Source of the DNA: Brevibacillus humidisoli
Lineage (GTDB): Bacteria > Bacillota > Bacilli > Brevibacillales > Brevibacillaceae
Length of the DNA: 64,000 nt
Direction: 5' to 3'
Assembly: GCF_020923435.1 (NCBI RefSeq)
Contig: NZ_CP087263.1
Span: 620,001 to 684,000 of the forward strand
Position 1 is the stretch's first letter. Each line of letters opens with the position of its first letter. Made by a program: the position numbers and the translations under genes. Shown here piece after piece: positions 43,067-52,691 of the stretch. The notes beneath the pieces are model-generated. The model was not told where the DNA came from. It saw only the letters and a program-made list of their open reading frames with translations, and made no database searches.

Positions 43067-44221
43067 TCAGCCGATCGGTGCGAATGAGAGGGCTCGTTCC
43101 AGCGTCATCCTGTTTTTCTCTGTGATTTCACGCCTCCGTGGTATGGGCGGAAAAGGTGTATGATCATCCAACAAGTGCGCGGGCAGCGCGAGCGGGCTTC
43201 GATCCTGCCACTGACGAATCCACTCCTCCGGCAGGGGAACATCCCCCAACGGCTGATCCGACATCTCACTCCACAGCAGTGTCCAGGCGCGTGGGACGAC
43301 ACGCCAGATGTCATACCCGCCACCGCCAACTGCGATCCAGCGGCCGCCGCACAGTTCGTGCGCCAACTGGTGGGCCAGTCGGGGTATCTCCTGGTAGATT
43401 CGCGTGGTACAGGAGAGATGGGTCAGCGGATCATAAGCGTGTGCGTCACAGCCATTTTGGGTGACGATCACATCAGGTCGGAAGCCTCTTGCCACTTTCG
43501 GTACCAGTTGGTGGTAGACTTCCAAATACGACTCGTCTTCTGTAAACGCATCCAGTGGGATGTTTACAGAAAAGCCGTAGCCTTGACCGTCGCCTCGTTC
43601 AGTCAGATTGCCTGTTCCAGGGAACAAGAATTTCCCCGTCTCATGCAGTGAGATCGTCAGCACGTTGGGATCATCATAAAAGCTCCACTGTACACCATCT
43701 CCGTGATGGGCATCTGTATCCACATAGAGAACTCGAGCATCATAATACTTGCGCAGATAAGCGATCGCAACCGAACAATCATTGTAGACGCAGAATCCCG
43801 AGGCGCGTCCGCGAAAGGCATGGTGCAGACCGCCTGCCGGGTTGAAAGCGTGGTCGGCTTCTCCGTTCATCACCAGGTTGACAGCTTCCAAAGTACCGCC
43901 TACGATGAGCGAGGCGGCTTCATGCATCTGTGGGAAACAAGGAACGTCTTCGGTCCCCAGTCCGAAGCTGGCAGACAAGGGAAGTTCCGTAGTGCTGTGT
44001 CCCTGTGCGCGAACGGTTTCGATATAGCGCCTATCATGGATCAGTGCCAGTTCTTCGTCTGTCGCCGGGCGAGGAGGCAGCACGTCGCCTTCGGCAAGCA
44101 GGCCAAATGCCTTCATCAGATCGTATGTGAGCAGCAGACGCTTTTGGTTAAACGGGTGCTCATCGTGAAAGTAGTAGGTGGCATAGTCCGGCGAGTAGAT
44201 TAGTCGGGAACGGCGACTCAC
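43067..44221 (-). CDS. acuC: Acetoin utilisation protein AcuC (histone deacetylase-fold)
   Basis: AcuC is a zinc-dependent protein deacetylase that in B. subtilis reactivates acetyl-CoA synthetase. The 384-residue protein shows the HDAC-fold landmarks HPFNQKRLLLTYDL, the zinc and catalytic segment LYVDTDAHHGDGVQ, SLHETGKFLFPGTG, TQNGCDAHAYDPLTHL and VGGGGYD. Zinc ligands (the aspartate of DTDAH, the histidine and the aspartate of GCDAH) are all present. It starts with an ATGA overlap with acuB and lies downstream of acuA and acuB in the standard operon order. acsA, its target, is not in this window. Confidence 0.95.
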   Translation of the reverse strand: MSRRSRLIYSPDYATYYFHDEHPFNQKRLLLTYDLMKAFGLLAEGDVLPPRPATDEELALIHDRRYIETVRAQGHSTTELPLSASFGLGTEDVPCFPQMHEAASLIVGGTLEAVNLVMNGEADHAFNPAGGLHHAFRGRASGFCVYNDCSVAIAYLRKYYDARVLYVDTDAHHGDGVQWSFYDDPNVLTISLHETGKFLFPGTGNLTERGDGQGYGFSVNIPLDAFTEDESYLEVYHQLVPKVARGFRPDVIVTQNGCDAHAYDPLTHLSCTTRIYQEIPRLAHQLAHELCGGRWIAVGGGGYDIWRVVPRAWTLLWSEMSDQPLGDVPLPEEWIRQWQDRSPLALPAHLLDDHTPFPPIPRRREITEKNRMTLERALSFAPIG

Positions 44222-44862
44222 GAGGCAGTTCCTCCTTCCAGTGGTCCGATGACGGCGAAGCCTCTGGCCAGCAGCAACTCCTCAATCCCACGAGGATCGA
44301 TCGTCTGTACTCGGAAGACCAGCTTTTTTTTGCCAGGACTGGTGCAGGGATAGACGACAACACTGGAGACATTCACCTGCGCTTCGCGAAAGACCTGACT
44401 GACTTCCGCTAGCATGCCCGCCCGATCGTCTACCTCTACCTCGATGCGGGAGCTGGGCCTGTGAACGCCAAACAGTTCGATCAGCCGATGCAACAGATCT
44501 GATTCCGTCACGATGCCGACCAGTTGACCGTCTTCAACAACTGGGAGGGAGCCTATTTTATACTCGTATACGGTTTTGGCGGCATCTTCAATAAAGTCGA
44601 GCGGGTGGGCAGTAATCACATCTGTACGCATGATGTCTTTCACCTGCTTTTGCAGGACCTCACGATCATCATCGTGACGAGTCAGCGTGGAGGGGAGAGC
44701 GTCGCGCAGGTCCCGGTCTGAGACAATGCCAACCAGCTTTTCCTGTTCCATCACCGGAAGGTGGCGAATGCGATTTTCACGCAATAGGGAAAGAGCTTCC
44801 CCGATGGTGGTAGTGGTTCCTACCGTGATCACCTGCACTCGCATCATCTCTTCAATCCGCAT
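44218..44862 (-). CDS. acuB: AcuB, CBS-ACT domain protein
   Basis: AcuB belongs to the acetoin utilisation/acetyl-CoA synthetase control system; its exact role is not well defined. The 214-residue protein has two CBS domains (about 7-60, TIGEALSLLRENRIRHLPV with VGIVSDRDL; and 77-135, VYEYKIGSLPVVEDG with VGIVTESDL), followed by an ACT-like domain (about 140-214) with VEVDDRAGMLAEVSQVF. CBS pairs bind adenine nucleotides, so it may sense energy charge. Its stop overlaps the acuC start, and acuA lies 15 bases upstream. Confidence 0.93.
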   Translation of the reverse strand: MRIEEMMRVQVITVGTTTTIGEALSLLRENRIRHLPVMEQEKLVGIVSDRDLRDALPSTLTRHDDDREVLQKQVKDIMRTDVITAHPLDFIEDAAKTVYEYKIGSLPVVEDGQLVGIVTESDLLHRLIELFGVHRPSSRIEVEVDDRAGMLAEVSQVFREAQVNVSSVVVYPCTSPGKKKLVFRVQTIDPRGIEELLLARGFAVIGPLEGGTAS

Positions 44863-44877
44863 GTGTTACCCTCCCTT

Positions 44878-45510
44878 CTAATACAGAAAACGGTTCCGGA
44901 AACGGACCGCGTCAAACTTGGCGATGCTCTCAGATGGTACTCGCTTGCCGATCCGGACCATGAGACAGTTGGCCGGATGGGAGCAGATCTCCGGGTCATC
45001 CGTTGCCATCCAGACCAATCCGGCACTGCCCATCACTTTTTCCATTACTTTACGATACTGCCAAACATCAAGACCTGTTCCTCTTAAGTCCCAGTGCCAG
45101 TAGTATTCAGTAGAGATCACGATATAATCTTCCATCGCATCATCTGAAAAAGCGACCTGCAGCATCTCCTTGCCTACGCCGCCAGACCTTACTTTTGGGC
45201 TGACTTCGATCGCTCCTAGTTCAAGCAGATCTTCCAGTTTTGCTTCCGACCAGCGCTCCATGGGATCAGGATGAAGAAACGTAACATAGGCCAGTACGAG
45301 GTTATCCTCGCGAGCGACGATGATTCTTCCCTCCGGCAGACCGGCAATCTCGACCAGTGCGCGATGCTGCTCTTGTGGAACGCGAAACGCCGTAAGGCCT
45401 TCGTCAAATCGCATCGAAGAGAGAGCCTCAGGGGTGATCGGTCCTTCAATGATCAGATGGTGCCCGTTTACAGTCAGTTCACTGTGCGCATAGCGTTTCG
45501 TGTGAATCAT
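44878..45510 (-). CDS. acuA: AcuA, GNAT protein acetyltransferase
   Basis: AcuA acetylates and inactivates acetyl-CoA synthetase AcsA in B. subtilis, a reaction reversed by AcuC. The ATG at 45510 (MIHTKRYAHSELTVNG) lies nine bases after GGAGGTG and gives 210 residues, the normal length. The GNAT fold is visible in LVLAYVTFLHPDPMERWSE, IEVSPKVRSGGVGKEMLQVA (acetyl-CoA-binding R-S-G-G-V-G loop) and VISTEYYWHWDLRGTGLDVW. It heads acuA-acuB-acuC, read leftward. A 26-bp tandem repeat lies just upstream. Confidence 0.94.
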   Translation of the reverse strand: MIHTKRYAHSELTVNGHHLIIEGPITPEALSSMRFDEGLTAFRVPQEQHRALVEIAGLPEGRIIVAREDNLVLAYVTFLHPDPMERWSEAKLEDLLELGAIEVSPKVRSGGVGKEMLQVAFSDDAMEDYIVISTEYYWHWDLRGTGLDVWQYRKVMEKVMGSAGLVWMATDDPEICSHPANCLMVRIGKRVPSESIAKFDAVRFRNRFLY

Positions 45511-45560
45511 CTCACGATTCACCTCCACTTTTCTGTGGATTTATCCTCCTTATTATAGCG

Positions 45561-45612
45561 CAACTGGATCGCAGATGCCTGTATAACAACTGGATCGCAG
45601 ATGCCTGTATAA
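45561..45612. repeat. Tandem 26-bp direct repeat upstream of acuA
   Basis: Two perfect copies of a 26-base unit beginning CAACTGGATCGCAGATGCC lie at 45561-45586 and 45587-45612. They fall between the acuA start and the terminator of the large PBP gene, so they may carry acuA operator sites or be a recent slippage duplication. Confidence 0.9.
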
Positions 45613-45618
45613 ACAGAA

Positions 45619-45658
45619 CAGCCCATTTTTCCGTAGCACCGTCGGGAAAAATGGGCTG
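45619..45658. terminator. Terminator of the class A PBP gene
   Basis: CAGCCCATTTTTCC (45619-45632) pairs with GGAAAAATGGGCTG (45645-45658), a perfect 14-bp stem with a 12-base loop. It is symmetric, with weak T-rich sequence outside on the minus side. Confidence 0.75.
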
Positions 45659-45693
45659 ATTGTCGTTTCGGCTGTTTGCTGCTCTCTTGTTTG

Positions 45694-48600
45694 TTACTCG
45701 CTGCCGCTTACTTTCCTGGACGGAGCTGATTCGCCATGGCTATTTACGGCTGTGATATAGTACCATCCCGAGCGATCGCGGTACGTGTTGAGATAGGAAG
45801 TGGATACGGTCGTGTCAAGCAGGCGGAACGTTCCGTCACGATCCGAACTGTAGTAGATGTTATAGGCAATGATGTATTCGCCGCTCTCACTTGTTTCCCA
45901 AGAAATCGTCACACCGTCAGATGTGCTTTTGGTGCTCACATTTGTTGGCGGACTAGGTGGTTTTGCGTTTGCATCCGGTTCTGGCGTATCCGGTAAATCG
46001 ATGCCGTCCAGATCGGAATCCGGCAGACCGGATGTGTCGGAACCATTGCCGTCAGGGGTGTTGCCCCCCGGCAGAGGCATTCCCGGGATGTCACTGCCAG
46101 GCAGTGGACCAACCGGTACCCATCCATCCGCTCCTGTTGTAGCGATCATCGAAGCGGGTGACTCCTGACCGGAGATGTCCACCGAAGTGACGTAGTAGGC
46201 GTACTGGCCTGATCCGCCTGTTTCATCGGTATAGGTGGTTACCTTTGGATCTTTCACCGTGCCGATGTGAGTGTACAAGCCATCGCGACCGGTCCGGTAG
46301 ACACGGTAACCCAGCAAGTCAGGTTCCCCAGTGGTTTTCCAGCTGAGCGTTACTTTCCCGTCTGCCTGGGAGACGGACAAGTCAAGTGGCATATCCGGCG
46401 GACCGTTTTGTTCCGTACGCGGATCTTCCTCTTCTGGCAGGCGCTGTTCCCAGTCTAGCGGGCGGGTGGCCACCCGTCGATTGTGTTTTTTGATGTTTTC
46501 TTCCGAGACATTTAAAGGCTCTGGACTGCGGAAGAAGATGCCTTCTGTCACAAAGTCATCTGGTGTCCCTTCCTTGGCCAGATAACGCTTGCCCTCGTAT
46601 TCTACGATGCGAGCCTTCTGGTGCAGGTCGTCCTGTTTATTCGGGATAAACTGACGGTTAAACAGATCGGTTATCAAGTGGCCCGCTTCTTTGGAGAGCT
46701 CGCTGGGCAAGAGTCCCGACTTGCTGTCAACGGTGTAGCTGACAATGCCTTCCGGTTTTTCAAATCTGTCGTTTTTATCCAGGATAGCCGGTTCCAGAGC
46801 GAGAACCTCTTTTATCACTTTCCCCCAGATATCCATCGGACGGGAACTGGCTGAACCAGGCAGCTGATGGGGCACGTCATAACCGATCCAGACGCCGAGA
46901 GAAACGGCCGGTGTGTACCCCACGAACCAGAGATCGTTTGAATCGTTGGTCGTTCCCGTTTTGCCGGCGACATCCACGCTGCGCGGGATGTGGCGGCGAA
47001 CAGCCGTACCGGTGCCTGAGTTGACGACGGTTCGCATCATGTCTGTCATCAGGTACGCGGTCTGCTCACTGTATACGGCCACCGGGTTGCTCTCGTGTTC
47101 AAAGACGACATTACCCTGTGTATCTTCGATTCGCTCAATCATGTATGCATCGACAAACGATCCCTGATTGGCAAATGTGGCATACGCGTTGGTGATTTCC
47201 TCCACCGTCAAACCGTAGGCGAGGCCGCCGATGACCCCGGTTGCTGCATGATAGTCGCTCTCTACCAGTGTCGTGATGCCCATCTTCTTCACGTAATCGA
47301 GAGCGGTAGGAATCGTCACTTTTAGGTACGTCTTAATCGCAGGAACGTTCCACGACATGCGCAGAGCTTCACGGGCGCTGATCATCCCGCGGTATTTGTT
47401 GTCCCAGTTGGCAGGCAGATGGCTTCCCTTTGAACCATCGGCGAGCAACAGCGGCGAATCGTCGATGGGCGTGGCCGGCTGTAGCAGTCCCAGTTCAAAT
47501 GCGGGGGCGTACGCGGCGAGCGGCTTCATCGACGAACCAGGTTGGCGCGGGACGGTGGCGTGATTGGTCTGTTCCACGCGGAAGTCACGACCGCCCATCA
47601 TGCCCAGAATCGCGCCGGTATCGTTGTCAATCATCATCGCCCCGACTTCTTCCAGTGCATCCTTGATCTCCTTTTTCTCGCCGTTGCTCAGACGAACTGT
47701 ATAGGTGGCATTTTTGCCGAAGTTTTCCGGATTGCTGGCAATAGACTCCATAATATCGTTTATTCGTTTGTCAATCGTGGTATAGATATGGTAACCGTTG
47801 CGCAGGATTTCGCGCCGCTTGTCTTCCAACAGCTGACGATATTCGTTGGGACCGATGCTCTCTTTGTCGCGTCCATTCTTTTGCAGCTCGGCGTCAAGCA
47901 GCGCTTGGGCAGCCCGTTCCTCTAACTCCATCATCAGGTGCGGATGCTCCGTGTACGCCCGTGCCGACGGTTTAGCCAGGAGAGGACGCAAATCGGTCTC
48001 GATTGCCTTTTCGTACTCCTCCTGTGTGATAAACTGATTCTCTAGCATGCGGTCAAGCACCATCTTTTGCCGTTCCTTGCCTCGGCGATAGCCGTCCTCT
48101 TCAAACGGGATGTAGGCAGCGGGACTTTGCAGCATGCCGGCCATATATGAGGCCTCTGCCAGTGCCAAGTCTCCCACATCTTTGTCGAAGATCCCTTTAG
48201 CCGCCGCCTTTACGCCGTATATATTAGAGCCGTTGGCGCTTTTGCCGAAATACATTTCATTTAGGTAGGCTTCCAGAATCTGATCTTTTGAGAACATTCG
48301 CTCCAGACGGAGGGCGTTAAAAATCTCCTTAACCTTCCGCTCGTGACTTACTTCTCTGGAAAGAACCGTGATTTTGATCAACTGCTGCGTCAGCGTGCTT
48401 CCTCCAGTGACGACAGGTTGATTGGTAAAATCTTGGTAAGCGCCGCGCAGTGTAGATTGCAGCACGATCCCGGGGTGGTCGTAAAAGTGCCTGTCCTCTG
48501 TCGCGATGATCGCTTTGATCAAATGCTGGGAAACTTCGGACAGTTTGGCCAGGCGGCGATCTTGCTCAGCCCGAAGCTGTCCAATCATTGATCCGTCGCT

Positions 48601-48843
48601 ATAGTAAGCAAATCCTGTGAGGTGATTGCTAAAGATCTTTTCTTCATATTCCTCGCGGCTGCGAACGGGCTCGTCCTTTACGAGTGATGCGACGTAGCCG
48701 GTCAGCACACCGCCGGCCAAAAGCGCCCCCATTGCGCCCAGGAGCAGCAACACCTGCAGGGCGAGGATTGCAGGATGCTTCTTCATGCCCCGGCGCCTTT
48801 TGCGTTGGGTCGGTTTGCCGGCAGCCGATTGGTTCTTCTCCAT
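45694..48843 (-). CDS. Class A penicillin-binding protein with fibronectin III modules
   Basis: This 1,049-residue bifunctional peptidoglycan synthase has a basic N terminus and a membrane helix (about 24-50). The glycosyltransferase 51 domain (about 72-250) has the catalytic glutamate E116 in IATEDRHFYDHPG and GGSTLTQQLIK. The transpeptidase domain (about 350-690) has S437 of the SxxK motif (PGSSMKP), SWN (497-499) and KTG (628-630), all intact. After about residue 815 come two fibronectin type III modules (about 815-905 and 965-1045) joined by a proline/glycine/aspartate-rich linker of about 60 residues. FN3-type tails occur in some Paenibacillaceae PBPs. It is a single gene between tyrS and acuA. 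Confidence 0.93.
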   Translation of the reverse strand: MEKNQSAAGKPTQRKRRRGMKKHPAILALQVLLLLGAMGALLAGGVLTGYVASLVKDEPVRSREEYEEKIFSNHLTGFAYYSDGSMIGQLRAEQDRRLAKLSEVSQHLIKAIIATEDRHFYDHPGIVLQSTLRGAYQDFTNQPVVTGGSTLTQQLIKITVLSREVSHERKVKEIFNALRLERMFSKDQILEAYLNEMYFGKSANGSNIYGVKAAAKGIFDKDVGDLALAEASYMAGMLQSPAAYIPFEEDGYRRGKERQKMVLDRMLENQFITQEEYEKAIETDLRPLLAKPSARAYTEHPHLMMELEERAAQALLDAELQKNGRDKESIGPNEYRQLLEDKRREILRNGYHIYTTIDKRINDIMESIASNPENFGKNATYTVRLSNGEKKEIKDALEEVGAMMIDNDTGAILGMMGGRDFRVEQTNHATVPRQPGSSMKPLAAYAPAFELGLLQPATPIDDSPLLLADGSKGSHLPANWDNKYRGMISAREALRMSWNVPAIKTYLKVTIPTALDYVKKMGITTLVESDYHAATGVIGGLAYGLTVEEITNAYATFANQGSFVDAYMIERIEDTQGNVVFEHESNPVAVYSEQTAYLMTDMMRTVVNSGTGTAVRRHIPRSVDVAGKTGTTNDSNDLWFVGYTPAVSLGVWIGYDVPHQLPGSASSRPMDIWGKVIKEVLALEPAILDKNDRFEKPEGIVSYTVDSKSGLLPSELSKEAGHLITDLFNRQFIPNKQDDLHQKARIVEYEGKRYLAKEGTPDDFVTEGIFFRSPEPLNVSEENIKKHNRRVATRPLDWEQRLPEEEDPRTEQNGPPDMPLDLSVSQADGKVTLSWKTTGEPDLLGYRVYRTGRDGLYTHIGTVKDPKVTTYTDETGGSGQYAYYVTSVDISGQESPASMIATTGADGWVPVGPLPGSDIPGMPLPGGNTPDGNGSDTSGLPDSDLDGIDLPDTPEPDANAKPPSPPTNVSTKSTSDGVTISWETSESGEYIIAYNIYYSSDRDGTFRLLDTTVSTSYLNTYRDRSGWYYITAVNSHGESAPSRKVSGSE

Positions 48844-48930
48844 TATGTATGTCCCCCCTAATTACGCTCCTTATTATATCACATCGCGGTTGGTGCGGAT
48901 ACAGATTGTGTCGGAAGGTGACGGCTTGCG

Positions 48931-48959
48931 TTGACAGAAAAACGGCCAATGTGATTAAA
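48931..48959 (+). promoter_or_regulatory. Promoter of the tyrS T-box leader
   Basis: A perfect TTGACA (48931-48936) is followed 17 bases later by ATTAAA (48954-48959). Confidence 0.65.
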
Positions 48960-48965
48960 TGAAAT

Positions 48966-49260
48966 CGATAAATCTGCATAGCTGAAGTGTAAAGAAGGGT
49001 GACAGTAGTTGCAGTCGGAGCGTCATTCGGCAGGGCTGGGAAGAGGGTTTCCGCCAGCAGTCTGCCGCAGAGAGCTGGTGGCAGGTGCAAACCAGTGTCG
49101 CAGTCAGCAGCGAATTACACACCTGGAGCATGTCGATTTTGGTCGACCGGTCGGAAGGGCCGTTATCAGATGAAGAGGGGGGCACGCTTTTAGCTGCTTC
49201 CAATTAGGGTGGTACCGCGAGCCAACAATCTCGTCCCTATTAGGGGCGGGATTTTTTTTC
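48966..49260 (+). ncRNA. T-box leader (tyrosine) upstream of tyrS
   Basis: This leader senses uncharged tRNA-Tyr. The invariant T-box sequence AGGGTGGTACCGCG is at 49206-49219. Upstream is the stem I distal region (AGAGAGCTGGTGG near 49066) and a plausible specifier TAC (tyrosine) followed by A in GAATTACAC near 49112. Downstream a terminator hairpin (49227-49250) with nine T follows; pairing of the T-box with the tRNA acceptor end would instead form the antiterminator. The exact 5' end is estimated from the promoter. Confidence 0.9.
49227..49259 (+). terminator. Regulated terminator of the tyrS T-box
   Basis: AATCTCGTCCC pairs with GGGGCGGGATT around a short loop and runs into T8. It is the alternative partner of the antiterminator. 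Confidence 0.85.
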
Positions 49261-49297
49261 ATGCCATGACCATTAGAAAAGGAGCGTTGAATTAGAG

Positions 49298-50581
49298 ATG
49301 GAGACAATCGATACAGGAGAACAACTGCAGAAGCAGTACAAACTGAACGAAGAACAGCAGAGGGAAGTGGAGCGGCAATTGGCCGTTATCCGGCGCGGTG
49401 TGGTAGAGATCGTACCGGAGGATGAATTGCGACATAAACTGGAACGGTTTGTGGCTACGGGTCAACCGCTAAAGATTAAGCTAGGCCTGGATCCCTCTGC
49501 ACCGGACATTCACGTTGGACATACCGTGGTGCTGCAAAAACTGCGGCAGTTCCAGGAATTGGGCCATACGATCCAACTGTTGATTGGTGACTTTACCGGA
49601 AGGATCGGTGACCCGACCGGCAAATCGGAGACGCGCAAGCAGCTGACCGAGGAGCAAGTGGGGGAAAATGCAAAAAGCTATATCGAACAGTTCGGCAAAG
49701 TGCTTGATACCGCTAAGGTTGAAGTGTACTACAACTCTAGCTGGCTGGCACCGCTTACCTTCGCCGATGTGGTCCAGTTGGCAGCGAAAACTACCGTTGC
49801 TCGGATGTTGGAGCGGGATGACTTTGAGAAACGTTACGCTAGCGGACTGCCGATCTCGATCCATGAGTTTTTCTATCCATTGATGCAGGGATATGATTCT
49901 GTCGCGCTTGCCTGCGATGTGGAGCTGGGGGGGACAGATCAGAAATTTAACCTGCTGATGGGACGTCACCTGCAGAAAGAGTACGATCACGAGCAGCAAG
50001 TGATTATCACTATGCCGCTGCTTGAAGGATTGGACGGGGTACAGAAGATGTCGAAAAGCCTCGGCAACTACATTGGGGTGAACGAGGCGCCCAGTGAGAT
50101 TTACGGCAAAACGATGTCCGTGCCAGATGAGCTCATGCTGAAGTACTATGAGTTGGTTACGGACTTGCCGTTGGACGAACTAGAGCGACTGAAGAGCGGA
50201 TTGGCTGAGGGTTCCATCCATCCGCGTGATGCCAAGATGAGGCTGGCCAAAACACTGGTTCGCCTCTATCATGGCGAACAGGAAGCAGAGGCAGCGGAAC
50301 ATCATTTCAAGACTGTTTTTCAGCAGCGTGCCCTGCCTACAGATATTCCGGAAGTGACGCTTCAGGCAGACAGCTACCTGGACGGAGAAGCCGGCATCGT
50401 CAACTTGCTGTTTGAACTAAAGCTGGTCGGGAGCAAAGGAGAAGCTCGCCGGATGGTTCAGCAGGGAGCGGTCAAGGTAAATCAGGAAAAGGTAGATGAT
50501 GTCGAGCAGGTGATTCGCCTGCAGGACGGGCTGATCGTACAGGTAGGCAAGAGGAAGTTCGCCAAACTGAAACTGTCGTAA
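49298..50581 (+). CDS. tyrS: Tyrosyl-tRNA synthetase (KMSKS type)
   Basis: This enzyme charges tRNA-Tyr. The 427-residue protein has a class I Rossmann core with HVGH at 72-75 ([10 protein letters not shown]), the tyrosine-binding [17 protein letters not shown], and an intact KMSKS at 250-254 ([12 protein letters not shown]). A C-terminal S4-like RNA-binding domain starts near residue 360. The KMSKS sequence and long N-terminal extension ([20 protein letters not shown]) are like the second bacterial TyrRS class (TyrZ in B. subtilis), whereas B. subtilis TyrS at the corresponding place uses KFGKT. The putative GGAG lies 13 bases before the ATG, a long spacing, so the start is slightly uncertain. 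The T-box leader upstream supports function in charging. Confidence 0.94.
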   Translation: METIDTGEQLQKQYKLNEEQQREVERQLAVIRRGVVEIVPEDELRHKLERFVATGQPLKIKLGLDPSAPDIHVGHTVVLQKLRQFQELGHTIQLLIGDFTGRIGDPTGKSETRKQLTEEQVGENAKSYIEQFGKVLDTAKVEVYYNSSWLAPLTFADVVQLAAKTTVARMLERDDFEKRYASGLPISIHEFFYPLMQGYDSVALACDVELGGTDQKFNLLMGRHLQKEYDHEQQVIITMPLLEGLDGVQKMSKSLGNYIGVNEAPSEIYGKTMSVPDELMLKYYELVTDLPLDELERLKSGLAEGSIHPRDAKMRLAKTLVRLYHGEQEAEAAEHHFKTVFQQRALPTDIPEVTLQADSYLDGEAGIVNLLFELKLVGSKGEARRMVQQGAVKVNQEKVDDVEQVIRLQDGLIVQVGKRKFAKLKLS

Positions 50582-50714
50582 ACGTTGCGTACTGGCTACG
50601 CCAGGTTGGTTGGCAAAAGTTGCTCCTTTCGGAAAAGAGCTACTCTCCGCTTATACCCAGGCTTTATACACACAGAGCAGTGCCTTCGAAGGCACTGCTC
50701 TTTTCGGTTGACCG

Positions 50715-52469
50715 CTATATGGTGAATTTCCTCACTTCTGTTTTCAGATCATCGGCCAGTTTCTTTACATGATTAGAGGAGCTTTGCAGTTGTTGAATGG
50801 TGGCAAGCTGTAGATCCGCTGTGGCTGCCACGGATGCGCTGTAAGTGGAACCTTCCTCGGCCAGCGTAGACAATTGTTCGATCGAGGCTGTCACCTCTTC
50901 TGCTCCCGCAGACAGTTCTTCTACTGAAGCAGAAACCTCTTGAATCTGCGATGAGACCACTTCAATGGACTGGTAAATCTGTTGGAATGCTAGGCCTGTC
51001 TCGCGGACAACTTCTGACCCGATTTTGACCTCCGTTTGCCCTTTTTGCATGCTGTCGATAGCGTTTTTCATATCTTCCTGGATCCGCTCAATCAGCAGTG
51101 AGATTTGATCAGAAGATTCCCGCGATTGCTCCGCCAGTTTGCGAACTTCATCTGCAACGACGGCAAAACCCCGTCCGTGCTCGCCAGCCCGTGCGGCTTC
51201 GATTGCTGCGTTTAGAGCCAACAGATTGGTCTGATTGGAGATGTCGACGATTACCTCCAGGATGTTGCCAATCTCTTGAGAACGCTCGCCAAGTTTCTCT
51301 ACGATGTGTGCGGCTTCCGAAACCGTTTCCCGGATGGCATCCATCTGCTTTTCTGTCGTTTGGACCGTTTCGTTCCCCTGTTTGCTCACCTTTTCCACTT
51401 GTTGCGCCGTTTCTGCTACAGAAGTAGCCGACTCGGCGATCCGCTGTATGCCGGCGGCCATCTCTTCCATTGCTCTGGCACTCTCTTTTGAACTCTGCCG
51501 TTGGCTGTCAGCCCCGGTGGCCACCTGTTTGATGGAGGATGTGATCTGTTCCGTGGTCAGAGTTGTCTCCTCAATGCTCGTATTCAGCAGGGTGCTTGCA
51601 TCGGAGACTTGATTGGACACACCGGAAATCTGCGTGATCAGTCCCTTGACATTGGCGATCATCGTATTGAAGTGATGGGCCAACTGCCCCAGTTCATCCT
51701 TGCTTTTCACTGGTGCAGAGACGGTCAGATCCCCTTCAGCCGCCTGCATGGTTAAAGCCGAGAGATCCCTGATCGGTTTCAGTGTTCGGCCAATCCACCA
51801 CCCGATCAGCAAGGTAAAGAGCACACCCACGATCAGACCGATCATAACCTGATGCCACAATGTTTGGTTCAGCTGGTTCTGCACCATGCCGTAGTCGAAG
51901 TCCACACCCAAAATGGCGATATTCTTGCCATCGGCGTTCTTGATGTACTAAATGATGGAGACCCATGTTCCCGACTGATCACTGTAGACCGTGGTTCGAC
52001 CGATCCCCTCTGTTTGCAGTTGTTCGTAGGCGGCAACGAATTCCGGGGGCAGCTCGTAACCGACAGTAGGCGTCAAACCAGCTTCCAGAAGCGCATCGTT
52101 TGCCAACATCATGGTTAGCACCGATTTGCCGTCTGTTTGCTCCATGGTTGGATAGAACAAGTAGCTGTTTGCCACGCGCTCAAATCCCACGATGTTTTCC
52201 AACTGGTTCTGCAGGTCGCCGATCTCGTCTGCTGATTGGTACGCCTCACTATCGGCTCTCAATTGCTCAGCAGCGGTTTCAATCCGCTCATCATAGTAGC
52301 TGAACTGGGTCGTCACGAGGAGGGTCAGGTCTTCTAGTTCCTGAAAGTACGCATCTCACTGCTGGATGTATGACAATGTCACAAAAATAGAGGATAGTAC
52401 GGCTACAAACAATGCAATAAACACAACGCCTTTTGTGATCATACTCATACGTTTTCCTACTCTTTTCAC
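50715..52469 (-). pseudogene. Methyl-accepting chemotaxis protein interrupted by two nonsense codons
   Basis: A single 585-codon frame runs from GTG 52469 (AGGGAGG seven bases upstream) to the stop at 50715. It encodes a membrane helix (VFIALFVAVLSSIFVTLSYI), a sensory domain, a second helix ([19 protein letters not shown]), a HAMP region and a full signalling domain with the hairpin tip [19 protein letters not shown]. Two in-frame stops break it: TGA at 52358-52356, right after the first helix, and TAG at 51950-51948, before [10 protein letters not shown] of the sensory domain. No frameshift is seen. Unless both are read through, no sensor is made, although the signalling part could still be produced from an internal start such as GTG 51911. 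Confidence 0.85.
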
Positions 52470-52645
52470 TGCTGTGCCTCCCTGTTATGATCCAAATGAA
52501 CGTGGATGCTGATGACGTTATTTGTCGAATCTTGTCTCTTTTTATTATCGGAGAGTGGAGGTAGTGTAATTAGTAAGAAAATTTTAAATTTTATCCTATG
52601 TTTAGGGAGGAATGGGGCATGGTGGAAAGGCATGCAATAAGAGTG

Positions 52646-52680
52646 CAAAAAAGAAAAGAACCTCGGTACGAGGTCCTTTT
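52646..52680 (-). terminator. Terminator of rpsD
   Basis: On the minus strand AGGACCTCG pairs with CGAGGTTCT (one G-T pair) over TAC, followed by a TTTCTTTTTT tract. Confidence 0.8.
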
Positions 52681-52691
52681 CGTGAATGGTA

